DNA of 64,000 bases, taken from the NCBI GenBank assembly GCA_018296165.2, contig JACKQL020000038.1:372001-436000 (forward strand), in the 5' to 3' direction. Below are positions 1 to 10,024 of this stretch, piece after piece (position 1 is the stretch's first letter; every line of letters starts with the position of its first letter). The DNA comes from Termitomyces sp. T153 (lineage: Eukaryota > Basidiomycota > Agaricomycetes > Agaricales > Lyophyllaceae). The position numbers and the translations under genes are program-made. Below the pieces are notes generated by a model. The model saw only the letters and a program-made list of their open reading frames with translations, did no database searches and had not been told where the DNA came from.

Positions 1-234
1 TCTGTTGCCGTGAGTGTTTTTCATCAAGCTGATGATGTCATGTGGACTTTTCTATGAATTACAGCTGACGGTGATACCTGCGACCCAAACAACAACGAAA
101 ATGCCCAATGCTTTGACCAGAACGGACAGAACGACACTCCGTTATCGCCCAGTAATGCAGGTATGAATAATTCACTGGCAAGCTGGAGTATCGTGTCCCT
201 CGTAGCCAGCCTTATCGCTATCTTGATTGTTTGA
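1..234 (+). CDS. 3' end of a probable GPI-anchored, Cys-rich surface protein (partial)
   Basis: Only the last coding stretch is in the window. Bases 1-9 are exon, 10-64 a 55-bp intron (GTGAGT...ACAG), and 65-234 the last exon ending in TGA. The spliced peptide begins CCPDGDTCDP, has a short Asn/Gln/Ser-rich linker, and ends in a hydrophobic tail (SIVSLVASLIAILIV). A small-residue linker followed by a terminal hydrophobic tail is the usual shape of a GPI-anchor signal, and CCPDG-type Cys pairs are common in secreted fungal proteins. The main domain lies left of the window, so the enzyme or binding function cannot be named. Confidence 0.6.
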
Positions 235-1247
235 TGCAGCACTAATAGTGTATCCTGCTCCAGCTAGTCATACGTGAAAGATGAGTATGGACATCAGTGA
301 TATCTAATTGTTGTATCCGTTCTAACCTACGTTCGTCTGCAATTCTGATGGGCTCTTCTGTCCCTCAATCTCGTCAAACGACTGTTTTCACTACATTGGT
401 ACTTTATCATAACGATTTGACCAAACTTTGAGCAAACTTGCACAAATTATTGGGGATACAAACCCTCCTGGTAGGTGAAACCGTGGATAATATACACCAG
501 GCCGCAGCATGTTCAAGATTTGCACTTGGAAATTACCAAGGAATGAACATTCCTCGTCTCCTTTCATGAGGAAGAGAATAACGATCTTCATCTCCCTGGC
601 GTGCGTGAGATTCAATTTTTGCAAGTTACACTACGGAACCTTGAAGCCGTCTTCGTATCCCGCGGTAAGCACGTAACAATTTTTGCGTGCTAGACCTACT
701 TCTAGAGATGGGACGAGCTTGTGCCCTGTACCTAGACTAGTAAATGTGCACTCAGGGAGTGCTCAGATGATGATGGCATCATCGTTAAAAACTACTGACC
801 AGGAATGGTAATTTCCCATCCGATCAAGGTGAACAAATTTGACCATAATAATTGAGCGCCCCCTCATCATGGATGCTACATCAGTACTAGTCGTTCTGGT
901 ATGATGCTTCTCTCTGCCGCTCGTAATGAAACTAGTTGCAGACATGGGGTCGGTTGCAAGACGACCATCTCATCTGTCTTATATATGGTATGTGGATATG
1001 GCATAAGTTGAAAACATGCTTGAACCAATGAAGAGATTAAGCCATTTGTTTCTATGTCCGGCAAAATTGTCTGTCTATGCCGGTATTGGTAACTGCTCGG
1101 CATCGGGATCAAGTATAATTGGGTCACTGCTGGCGACGGCTGATCGTGAACAGCTTGTAGCTCACAGAACAAGGGATATCTCATATCCACCTATATCGAC
1201 ATACTTACTCATTTGCCCTGATTGTTGTAAAGAGGCTGAGTACTTAT
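235..1247. other. intergenic, no gene seen
   Basis: The short open frames on both strands have no domain, no credible splice structure and overlap one another. I see no RNA gene before the tRNA at 1248. Confidence 0.5.
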
Positions 1248-1326
1248 GGGTCGATGGCGTAGTTGGTTATCGCATCTGTCTAACATTGGTCACAGAAGGT
1301 CCTCAGTTCAAACCTGGGTCGACTCA
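1248..1326 (+). tRNA. tRNA-Val (AAC), intron-containing, copy 1
   Basis: A full cloverleaf can be drawn. The acceptor GGGTCGA pairs with TCGACTC (one G-T), followed by discriminator A. The D arm is GCG...CGC, the anticodon stem TCTGT/ACAGA, and the T arm CTCAG-loop-CTGGG. The anticodon loop reads CT-AAC-A, then 5 extra bases (TTGGT) before C38, which is the normal place for a tRNA intron. Bases 1337-1340 (TTTT) can end Pol III transcription. The T loop is TTCAAAC, against TTCGAAC in copy 2. Five bases is unusually short for a tRNA intron. Confidence 0.88.
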
Positions 1327-1784
1327 TTACATCTCATTTTCGTTCTGAAAATTTTTTCTGTCAGTTGAAATCCACGGTCACTTGCACAACCCACCTCCAA
1401 GGGCACTTACAACAATGTGCAATTTTTGAGTTATTCCTATTTACCTCAGTGCTCGTGAATATTTGAAGTCATATGGATGGCCTGTTATCCCAAATTGCCA
1501 TTCAGTGCACTCACAAGCATCTCATAGTCCAAAGCTGGACTAGGCCCTACTATGATACTAGGCCTGGACCAGGACACTCCCGAGCCAATGTCCCTTTCAC
1601 TAGTGCACAGATCGGCTGATGGCATGTACGGCTACTACCGTAGGGTGTAGAGAACAGGCCGGCCAATGATGCACAAGACTTTTGATGAAGGTATTCTTTG
1701 CCCCCACCAGCTCTGAGTCTTTGTGCGCCTTGTGCGCCGATACAAAACATGCGGACCAACCGTAGTCGACGTGCGCCACGTAAC

Positions 1785-1863
1785 GGGTCGATGGCGTAGT
1801 TGGTTATCGCATCTGTCTAACATTGAGCACAGAAGGTCCTCAGTTCGAACCTGGGTTGACTCA
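1785..1863 (+). tRNA. tRNA-Val (AAC), intron-containing, copy 2
   Basis: Same cloverleaf as copy 1, with acceptor GGGTCGA against TTGACTC and T loop TTCGAAC. The anticodon loop is CT-AAC-A followed by a 5-nt insertion (TTGAG) at the intron site. A T5 tract at 1874-1878 can serve as terminator. Confidence 0.88.
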
Positions 1864-2034
1864 TAATATAAGCTTTTTGGGTTCTGGAACTTTTTTCTTT
1901 GAGCTGAAATCCATCGTCATTTGTACATACCATCTTCAAGGGTTATTCGATTTTACACCAATTATTTCCTATAATGTGAAGGCTTTTTTTTCTCAGACCG
2001 CTAAACTTGCAGCCCAAAGCTGGACCGATCTATA

Positions 2035-2499
2035 CTGTTAGGGAATCTAGGGAGGCAACTGTTACGGTCACGATTGCCTGGTTGCGTTGCCTATTTACCC
2101 CAGGTAACGCATCACGGATGACCGGTTGCTTGCGAGAATTCGTGACATAAAGAACTTCGGGAAAAAAATCCAAAAAATTGCTCATGAAATTCTATGTACC
2201 GTAGCACTAAAACATCACTAGGTATCAACGGGAAGAGCACCAACACAGATCCCCCGCATCATTGTAGGCCCAAGAAACCTTTGTCAAGATACATTAACTC
2301 GACGTAAAACGACGTAAAATGTGACTACGATTCCTCTGGTCACGCCTTGCCAGCAGGGTAGGACGATCTGCTAAGTAATTTCTAGGCTGTGGTTGCCTAT
2401 TCCTGACCTGTCACGGGTCATGGAGGCCCGGTTGCGTTGCTCCGACCAACCCAGCGTGTCACGGTCTTTGACCGGTTGCCTCCCTACATTCCCTAACAG
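2035..2499. mobile_element. 465-bp MITE with terminal inverted repeats and TA target duplication
   Basis: The left end CTGTTAGGGAATCTAGGGAG and the reverse complement of the right end match over about 23 bases with one mismatch (AATCTAGG against AATGTAGG). A TA lies on each outer side (2033-2034 and 2500-2501), as expected for a TA-targeting Tc1/mariner-type transposase. Subterminal motifs such as GGTTGCGTTGC and GACCGGTTGC recur near both ends. There is no coding sequence, so the element would be non-autonomous. Family assignment from the TA duplication alone is inference. Confidence 0.8.
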
Positions 2500-2730
2500 T
2501 AAGTGACGCACACCATATCCCGCGTACTGAAGCCGCTTCCACTAGTACACAGATCAACAACGCCACACTTCGTGAGGTCGATGGTTCTACGGTTATCGCA
2601 GAATGTAGAGAACAAAAGGTCGTCCCAATATGTAAGAAAAGGTAAGAAGGTATTTTTCGCCTTGTTGGCTAAGTTGTGTATTGATTACAAAAGATCTAGT
2701 AGTGATAGACTTTAGTCTACGCCACATAAC

Positions 2731-2813
2731 GGGTCGATGGCGTAGTTGGTTATCGCATCTGTCTCACATAAATTGTGCACAGGAGGTCCTCAGTTCGAGC
2801 CTGGGTCGACTCA
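2731..2813 (+). tRNA. tRNA-Val (CAC), intron-containing, copy 3
   Basis: Acceptor GGGTCGA pairs with TCGACTC and the discriminator is A. The anticodon loop reads CT-CAC-A followed by a 9-nt intron (TAAATTGTG) and C38; the anticodon stem is TCTGT/ACAGG with one wobble pair. The T arm is CTCAG-TTCGAGC-CTGGG. T5 at 2815-2819 is the likely terminator. The anticodon differs from copies 1 and 2, so the array carries two Val isoacceptors. Confidence 0.88.
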
Positions 2814-3670
2814 ATTTTTGTGTCATCTTTCTTCTGTGACGGCCACAGAATAAGTTTACAGATGGGCGCGATATACTAGTTGTTATCAATGGTCTATACT
2901 TATAGTGCTTTGGATACACGACCACTCTTGTCCGACACCAGTCTCGGCTCGACATGAGTACATCCAATGACCTTGAGAATCTTGACACAACAAGTGATTC
3001 ATTTTGCGCCCAGCTTCCGTCATGAGACATTCTAGTTTGGAGTAGACAAATGACACGGGCCGGATATGCGCGGAAATGTAGACTTCTTGAGCAAATCATG
3101 TACATCTTGGTATATACAGCCAGATCATGAAGTGATAGTCCCTACTATGTTGTACGACCTGATTTACAAATGGAGTACCACAAGAGATCGACAGGAGTCT
3201 AAATCCACATTAACATACGATTTCAGCGATACACCGGTAGAAGTTAAACTCAGATTCGCTAGATCATAGCAAACTTGAAACAAAGTCGTGTGCGGTCTTT
3301 CAAGCTTTGTCGCGCACCTGCCCCAGAACTATCCTTCGGTTTGACTGAGTGAGTACCACTGAGTTGTCAACCTAGCGCTAGACCATTGACATCCCGTGGC
3401 GCGTGCATCGTAGTAACGATGTCGAATCCCTGTGCACTATGGTTTTCCAGATGACCACTGAAATCGTGCATCGAAAACAGCTTTGTTTTGGAACATCAAT
3501 ATAAGCAATACCCCGAGAACGCGAAAGGAATTCCTGCCAGTGGTCTACAAGATGTAGTTTCCATGTGATGCTGTTTTGGGCGTCACAATAACCGAGAGCT
3601 AGTAGCGCAGGTAGAGTGGATCACAGGAAGGTGAATTTCGACATCTGATTCAGTCCAATCAGTTCGTGCA
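2814..3670. other. intergenic, no gene seen
   Basis: Short frames on both strands lack family features. I see no further tRNA or terminal repeat. Confidence 0.45.
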
Positions 3671-4309
3671 TCAAGAATATACAGAAATTCTCGTGATGAG
3701 TTGCACGCTTGACTTGAGGCGCTCTGAGTGTAGTTGTAACTTCTTCATAGAGCTTGAGATTCGAAAACGTGTCATAACACACAGACATAAGGCCCCGATG
3801 CCGAATGACTTGCACATGAGTTTTACAGGGTCCCCCAGCATGTCTACGGTTGTGAGCATGCGTCTAAATATAGAGAGTGTCACCTCAGATGTGTTGAACA
3901 GCGATAGTTGATGATGTAGGTTTATGGTACTGCCTTTTGAAGCGTGATGCCGTGGCAAACTCGTGCCTCGAGAAGAAACTCGTACTCGTGTTCTAGAAAG
4001 AAGGATGGAACCTGCTACGCCTGACTGCTTGCTATGTTGCTTCTCCTGGTCCCATTTTGTCTCTCCGTCAGTGTCAATTCTTGCGAATGTCATAAGATAG
4101 TAGTATTTGTCGCGTCGAACGTGTTGTGCTAATGGGTGATTCCAGCGGTAAGTAAGATAGCAATTGACTAGACGATTCGCGTTGCTTTCATCCTTTTGAG
4201 TTTTGGCAAAGTCCTTGGTAGTCAAGACAAAAAAGAAAGGGTCAAAGATAAGCTCGGAACTTTCCGCTGCATACCATGCTTGGACTAACCAACCCTTCCG
4301 GACCGGCAT
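3671..4309 (-). CDS. doubtful hypothetical protein, 212 codons
   Basis: A single open frame starts at an ATG (4309-4307) and lies divergent from the sugar transporter, about 205 bp away. The N-terminal half has ordinary composition (WLVQAWYAAES, RWNHPLAQHVRRDKYYYL). The C-terminal third is Ser/Arg/Leu-rich and looks like read-through of non-coding sequence, so a real gene might be shorter or spliced. I recognise no domain. It may be a decayed gene or a chance ORF. Confidence 0.25.
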   Translation of the reverse strand: MPVRKGWLVQAWYAAESSELIFDPFFFVLTTKDFAKTQKDESNANRLVNCYLTYRWNHPLAQHVRRDKYYYLMTFARIDTDGETKWDQEKQHSKQSGVAGSILLSRTRVRVSSRGTSLPRHHASKGSTINLHHQLSLFNTSEVTLSIFRRMLTTVDMLGDPVKLMCKSFGIGALCLCVMTRFRISSSMKKLQLHSERLKSSVQLITRISVYS

Positions 4310-4515
4310 GTGCTTTCATTGTCACTATGCTCCACGATTCTCTTACCATCTCCTTGCAAATTCAGCATGACTTCAAACTCCTTCGTCCCGAACTCATCCC
4401 TATTATATAAGAATCGCAACGAGATAAAAGATACTTCATCTCCACAGCCTTCTGAGGTTTTCATAGTACTCCATCACCCCCCCCAATCTTGCCATTTCTT
4501 GCGCGACACCACACC

Positions 4516-6702
4516 ATGGACAATGAATTGATTGGCGCTGGGAACGATTCGATAGAATCAAAGCGTCGCCCGTATCTCGGGATGACTGGCACACGGCTCA
4601 ATATCTGGGTTACGGTTGCTTGCACGACTGCAATGACGCTGTTTGGTAAGTGAGTTCACAAGTAAATACGAGCCGTCAGCACCGATCTAGATATGTAGGG
4701 TACGACCAAGGCGTATATGGTGGTATCATTGTCACTCCCAATTTTCTGGATACAATGGGCAACCCAAACCCGGCTCTTCAAGGAACAATTGTTTCGTTAT
4801 ACGACATTGGTTGGTAAGTTTACTCCATGATGACAGTACCTACTTATTTGAAAGACATACTTATCTGCTATCGTAGCTTCTTAGGCGCCATGTCTGCTCT
4901 ACTGTTTGGTACTTTTCGTCATTTTTCATTCCGAGGCTACTCTAATAGCAACGTAGGGGATAAGACAGGCAGGAAGAAGGCGTTCCTTATTGGCGTGATT
5001 GTAATGTCCGTTGGATCGATTCTTCAGACTTGTGCATACTCGGTTCCACAATTAATCGTGGCTCGCTTGATCACAGGTCAGTGTCTCCTTCTCACCAGCG
5101 ATCCTTTTTTTCCTGAACGAAGAATCGCTCTGAAAAGGGCTTGGAAATGGGTAACTGTTTTTAAATAGCAATGTTGTCACGGGCTGAAGTCTTCGTATGA
5201 TCAGAGTCAATACGGCAGTTGCACCCGTCTGGCAAAGCGAGACATCAAAGGCTTCCTTACGGGGCAGACTCGTCGTTCTCTCCATGATGTACGTATAACC
5301 AACCCGTTCGCTTTTCACAGACTCATTGACTTTGTATCAACTTTATTCAGCATGAACATAGCTGGTTTCTCGCTAAGTAATTGGATGACCTACGGCTTCA
5401 GTTTCCTCGACGGAAGCATTACCTGGCGATTTCCTATTGCCTTCCAACTCGTATTTTCATTCATTCTCCTCTCAACCGCTCCGTGGCTCCCAGAAAGTCC
5501 TCGGTGGCTCCTGGCGCATGATCACTACCGAGAAGGCCTGCAAGTTCTCGCAGCGCTAGAAGGTAACGGAGCAACTGCTACAGACGAAGTTATCGTAGAT
5601 CACGCCGAGGAGATCTTGGCGGCCGTCAGGGCGGAGAGAGAGAAAATACCTAGTTGGTCGAATATACTTCATGGTCGGACCGGAGATACCGGGATGATAC
5701 AGAGGCTGTGCCTTGGAGTAGGTAGGTGTTTTCGTCAAGGGTGCAGTACGCGACTCTAATGGGACATGTTCTCGCAGGAACACAATGGATGCAACAACTT
5801 GCTGGAATCAATGTCACCAGCTACTAGTATGTCAGATTCCCTGTCTTATCATCTCAATCATTGACACATGCGATTTAGTTTGCCTCTAGTGCTCCAAAAC
5901 TCTGTCGGCCTGTCCAACAATCTCTCTCGCCTCCTCGCCGCCTGCAACTCCGTTTCTTATCTCATCTTCTCGTTCGCCGGTCTCGTACTGATTGAGAGAG
6001 CAGGACGACGAAAGATGATGATGTGGGGTGCCGCTGGACAATTCATCTGTTACGCATTCGTAGCGGCGCTTCTCTCCCAAACTGATGATCCTGTGCATGG
6101 AAAAAGTTTTGGAGCTGGGGCGACGACGTTGTTTTTCTTGTATTATGTTATCTTTGGGATCTGCTGGCAGGCAAGTACTTCGCTTTCGAAAATGTATGTA
6201 TTTTGGATAACCTTGTTGGTTCGAAGGGTATTCCCTGGCTATATCCGACTGAGATTAATAGCTTGTCCATGCGCAACAAAGGAGCTGCTCTCGGAACTGC
6301 CTCAAACTGGTACGGCGTTACCCCTCTTTCAATAAGCATAGAGTTAATTTTCCAAATCGACAGGATTTCGAACTACATGGTCGTTCAGATAACCCCTATC
6401 GGAATCGCCAACCTCGGTTGGAAATTTTACCTCATATGGATGTCCTTCAACGCTATATTTGTTCCTGTACGTCCTCAAACTTCTCCGACCTTCTCTACTG
6501 ACCCCTGAATCCCTAGTTGATCTGGTTTGTCTATCCCGAAACTGCCAACAGACATCTCGAAGATATCGACAAACTCTATCGCGACAACAGTTCGATGATA
6601 TTTGTGTATAAAAATAAGGAAGCAACGCAGGTTGAGCGGCCGCAGAGATTTATCGATGCTGATCGAGAACGCCTCGAAGTAACACGTAAACTGAAGTTGT
6701 AA
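4516..6702 (+). CDS. MFS sugar transporter (sugar porter family), 12 exons
   Basis: A plasma-membrane hexose-type transporter of the major facilitator superfamily, normally 12 membrane helices importing sugar with protons. Exons: 4516-4645, 4699-4813, 4877-4908, 4957-5076, 5138-5150, 5205-5288, 5351-5721, 5778-5826, 5879-6170, 6227-6309, 6364-6466, 6517-6702. They total 1578 nt, an intact 525-aa protein, the usual length. Family signatures in order: GYDQGVYGG (helix 1), the loop motif GDKTGRKK after helix 2, TGLGNGVNTAVAPVWQSE, PWLPESPRWL before the central loop, QQLAGINVTSYY (helix 7), ERAGRRK, WLYPTEINSLSMRNKGAA, and YPETANRHLEDID at the end. Two oddities: exon 5 is only 13 nt but supplies the conserved GLGNG, and intron 9 (6171-6226) begins with GC (CAG/GCAAGT). 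Substrate specificity cannot be read from sequence. Confidence 0.93.
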
Positions 6703-6952
6703 AACAATGCTGCCAGTGATAGTGGAGACTTGTAGCTATCTGAATTGTATGGATCGCCCTAGTCTCAACTAGGCTTTTTTTCTCTCACCTCGATTCAAAG
6801 TAAGAAATCGCTCGAGGGTTCTGAAAATGGCATTGAAAGGCATAAATGACAAATATAGAAGTTGGAGAGCCTGGAAGGATTCCACCATGCCCGTGGAAAT
6901 ACTCGTGTCAAGTCCATCAGTTGCGGTCTTATTCATCGAATGCAAACGTCAT

Positions 6953-9254
6953 TCAAGCATGAGGCGCGCTAGGATCGTCGAATTGACAGTTGAAAACCCT
7001 GATGGTCCCCTGCGGAAATTCTCGGAGATCATCAGACGGCGGCGCAAGCGCCGGAAGGTGAGTTGCGCGGAAGACAATCATATTTCTCCAGATGTCATCC
7101 CTATCTTCATCGTAGTTGGCACGAGCATCTTCCAAGACTTTTCTAATCCACAAATCCGGAGAGTCCGCCATATCCGAGCCAAGGATGAAGATCTGACGCG
7201 ATTTGCCAAAGGGAACACTGACCGCGAAATAAATCTCAGGATATCCTGTGTTCTTGAGCAAGGCCCTTTGAGATGAAATTGGACGTTGAAGGAATTCGGG
7301 AAATGCCTCTGGAACATCCACGAAAAACACGACAGACGGGTTGTTGTATTCAATATAAACGACGAAATCCTCTGAGCCAGTGCTATAATAAAGCCCGTTT
7401 TGAGACAGGAATATGTCATTAGCGTATTGCTTGACATGATAGTCGGCAACATATTGGATAAATTGGCGGTCGTGCTCGGAAATGGGTGCTGATCCTCCCT
7501 CTGAATTGAGTGATTAGACATGTCCACACTTTGATAAGAAAAGAGCATTAATTACCTTCTCGGTCCTTGCGAAGCTTGTAACAATACTTTTTGTGGTTTC
7601 CGGATTTCCAATCGCTGGCTTGACAAGCCTTGGAGCAATAAGGGGTGGTCTGACATGCACCACACATTTTAAAGTATTTCTTTGTTTCGTAATTCTTGCA
7701 CTACCAGCCGCCCAATTAGCATCACGTGTATCTCTTGGATTGACTACTACAGGACATACATCAGGAGCTGAACACGGCAAGTTATATTTGCCTATCTTAT
7801 CAAAAGCATGCTTGATATCGATCCTTTTATGAACGACAGATTTGAAGTTTTTCCAAACAGGCCAGAATTCTCCATCCTTGGGGACTCTGGATTCCAAAAG
7901 TGGGATTATTGGATCTGCCATGACTCGTTCCAATTCTTTCGTGTATGAGCGGTATATGAGAAACATCAAGAGAATCTGAATGGTAGTATTGAATCCCTTT
8001 TCCAGCCTCGCAGGGGAGATATTGGAAATACAGTGTATCTGTGCGGTTGTTAGACCTGAAACGTTTGTAGATGGTGGCGGAAAAGCAGCAGCCTTTAATG
8101 TCGACTGTATGACTTGCGACCGAACAGCCTGAGTAACCCAGGTGTAGCCGTCCGTGACCTTGGAAGTTGCTTCTACATAAAGAAGGCACAACCAGACGCA
8201 CGATCGGATAAGATACCCATGCATCGGATCTTGCATTTCGGCTTGAGTATAAGACCAATTAACATAAACTGCGAGTGTGCGCATGACTTCAATCATGCTA
8301 TGTTGGGCGAGAAGTGCAGTACCGAGTCTCGGTATACAAATAGAAGTGGTTGATATGAAAGATAGGAGAGGCAGAACAATTTGCAGATACCCATCCGTAG
8401 GCTTTACATCAGAAGTCATGGCACGGAGATTCTTGAGTATCCAAGTGGCCAGCCTTGAGACATCTCCATTGAGTGCCTCAAGTACAGTTGAAGTACCACG
8501 ATGTTCTGTGATAACCGAAAAGAATGCCGTAGTGATGGTGTGCCAAGTGTCTGTAGCATACACCGATCCTGAGCGGGTTTCCGAAAGTCTAACCCAAACA
8601 TCGGCCAGTAGAGGCACGAACCCCGGAGTTTCCAGCAGCCTGGGCCATAAGTCCAATGAATCCTGGGTGAGGATCGTAAAAAGACGTCGAGTAGCCATCA
8701 CAGTTCGATGTTCATCCGTCCCATTGTTTAGCGGTGTATCGAGGTCGTGGAATAAGCCGTTGGAGTAGATACGCAGATAGAGAGCGTTGATCCATTTCCA
8801 GATGCTGGACCAGAACCGGGTGAAGTATTGAAAAGTTTGGGAAGTGGAAATCGCTTCTATTGAAAACTGCCACAAGAAACTCTGAACAACACCTTCTAAA
8901 GATGCTAATGCAAATTTCGCGTTCAAAATTTCAGATGGACTGTCAAAACGGGAGGGAGGATCCTTTGCTAGATGGCGATATAAAATGGGTACCAGACGAT
9001 CCTGGCGAGCTGTGAGTTTGTTGAGTTCCATCCAGGCGACAAGGACTTGGAGCCCCTCTAGAGAACCACTTGAAGCTCTTTTTACCAGCATCTGGAGTTA
9101 ATGCGAGTGAACATAGATCAGGGGTTCAGCGAGTATAGACAGATATGGGGCTCACCTTCACTTCACTACCCAATTCGTCCCAAGGGATTGTCTTTCGACT
9201 ATCTGGAGCACTTCCAGTTGGGTATCTGAGTAACGGAAGTTCATTATCAGGCAT
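6953..9254 (-). CDS. MYND-type zinc-finger protein
   Basis: Four exons on the minus strand: 9254-9156, 9091-7760, 7700-7556, 7500-6953; introns of 64, 59 and 55 bp. The protein has 707 residues. The first 470 residues are a largely helical region of unknown fold (LVAWMELNKLTARQDRLVP). A MYND finger follows at about residues 473-513, assembled across intron 2: CSAPDC, then CGACQTTPYC, SKACQASDW and HKKYC, giving the C-C-C-C-C-C-H-C ligand set. The C-terminal 190 residues follow the finger without a recognised domain. MYND fingers bind proline-rich partners. Fungal proteins of this layout are numerous and mostly uncharacterised, so I give no process. The 3' end is tail-to-tail with the transporter (250 bp). 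Confidence 0.85.
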
Positions 9255-10024
9255 GGCGCATTAACAAGGGCCGATCGCTTGATGAGCCAGAAGAATTGGG
9301 TTAAACGAACACTGATCATAACCATGATCAACCATTATCTTTTTGTGATGGGTCAATCGGACCGTAACAAGCTTTACTCGGCCAAATAGCCGTGCCGGAA
9401 AACTTTATTTTCCCCACGTGCTTGGTCCTGACGGTGTAAAGCACATACATCAACATAATCCGATAGAACACTCTGGATCCATGACATCGTCCAATGTTAG
9501 GAAATTGGACGGGTTTATCATTCCATGCCATGTCAAGGAAGAGGGAAGCCAGCGACCATCATTGTTTCGAGATTCTCTGGGGCAGCGGTGGCGAAGACTT
9601 CTGAAGACCATGTATGTTCTGGGTGCTAGGTGTCCGTGTTGCCGAATAGGAGGACATATCCACGCCCGCCACCTTGTAGGATAATAAGGAAAGTGATGGC
9701 ACTATCATGGTTACCCAAGGTCATCGAGGAGTTTCCGAATGGTATCCTCGACATGCGATTCGTTCCGAATGGGCTGCATAAGCGCCAAGTTTAAGTTACG
9801 CCCAGGAGAGAAAATTCCATCCCCACATTAGGTAGGCAAGTTAGTTCCGTTGGCCCATCTTCGAGAGAACAAGGAAGGAAACATCCCTGTTAAGGAGCTT
9901 AGAACATAAGATGTCCGTGATTTCACCATTGTACTAGGGGAACAAAGATCGGTGAGATAGACAAGGGAACACATAAAAACGACTCGAACAAAGATTTTGA
10001 AAAAACAATATAATTTATTTTAGC
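9255..10024. promoter_or_regulatory. intergenic region upstream of the MYND gene
   Basis: About 770 bp between the start of the MYND gene and the end of the transcription-factor gene. It should hold the promoter of the former and the 3' UTR of the latter: an A/T-rich stretch at 10005-10024 reads AATAAA-like on the minus strand. Small frames here look spurious. Confidence 0.4.

Larger units (their letters stand above)
1248..2819 (+). repeat. tandem tRNA-Val duplication array
   Basis: The three tRNA-Val genes sit in diverged copies of a larger unit. Downstream of copies 1 and 2 the flanks align (TTCTGAAAATTTTTTCTG against TTCTGGAACTTTTTTCTT, then GAAATCCACGGTCA against GAAATCCATCGTCA). Upstream of copies 2 and 3 the flanks also align: CACTAGTGCACAGATC against CACTAGTACACAGATC, and GCGCCACGTAACGGGTCG against CGCCACATAACGGGTCG. 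The array therefore grew by segmental duplication. The MITE at 2035-2499 later inserted between copies 2 and 3. Confidence 0.7.

Noticed and set aside
1016..1348. 110-codon plus-strand open frame
   Set aside because: Its end overlaps tRNA-Val copy 1 and it has no protein-family features.
3424..3470. tRNA-like T arm (GTCGAATCCCTG)
   Set aside because: No matching acceptor, D arm or anticodon arm can be drawn around it.
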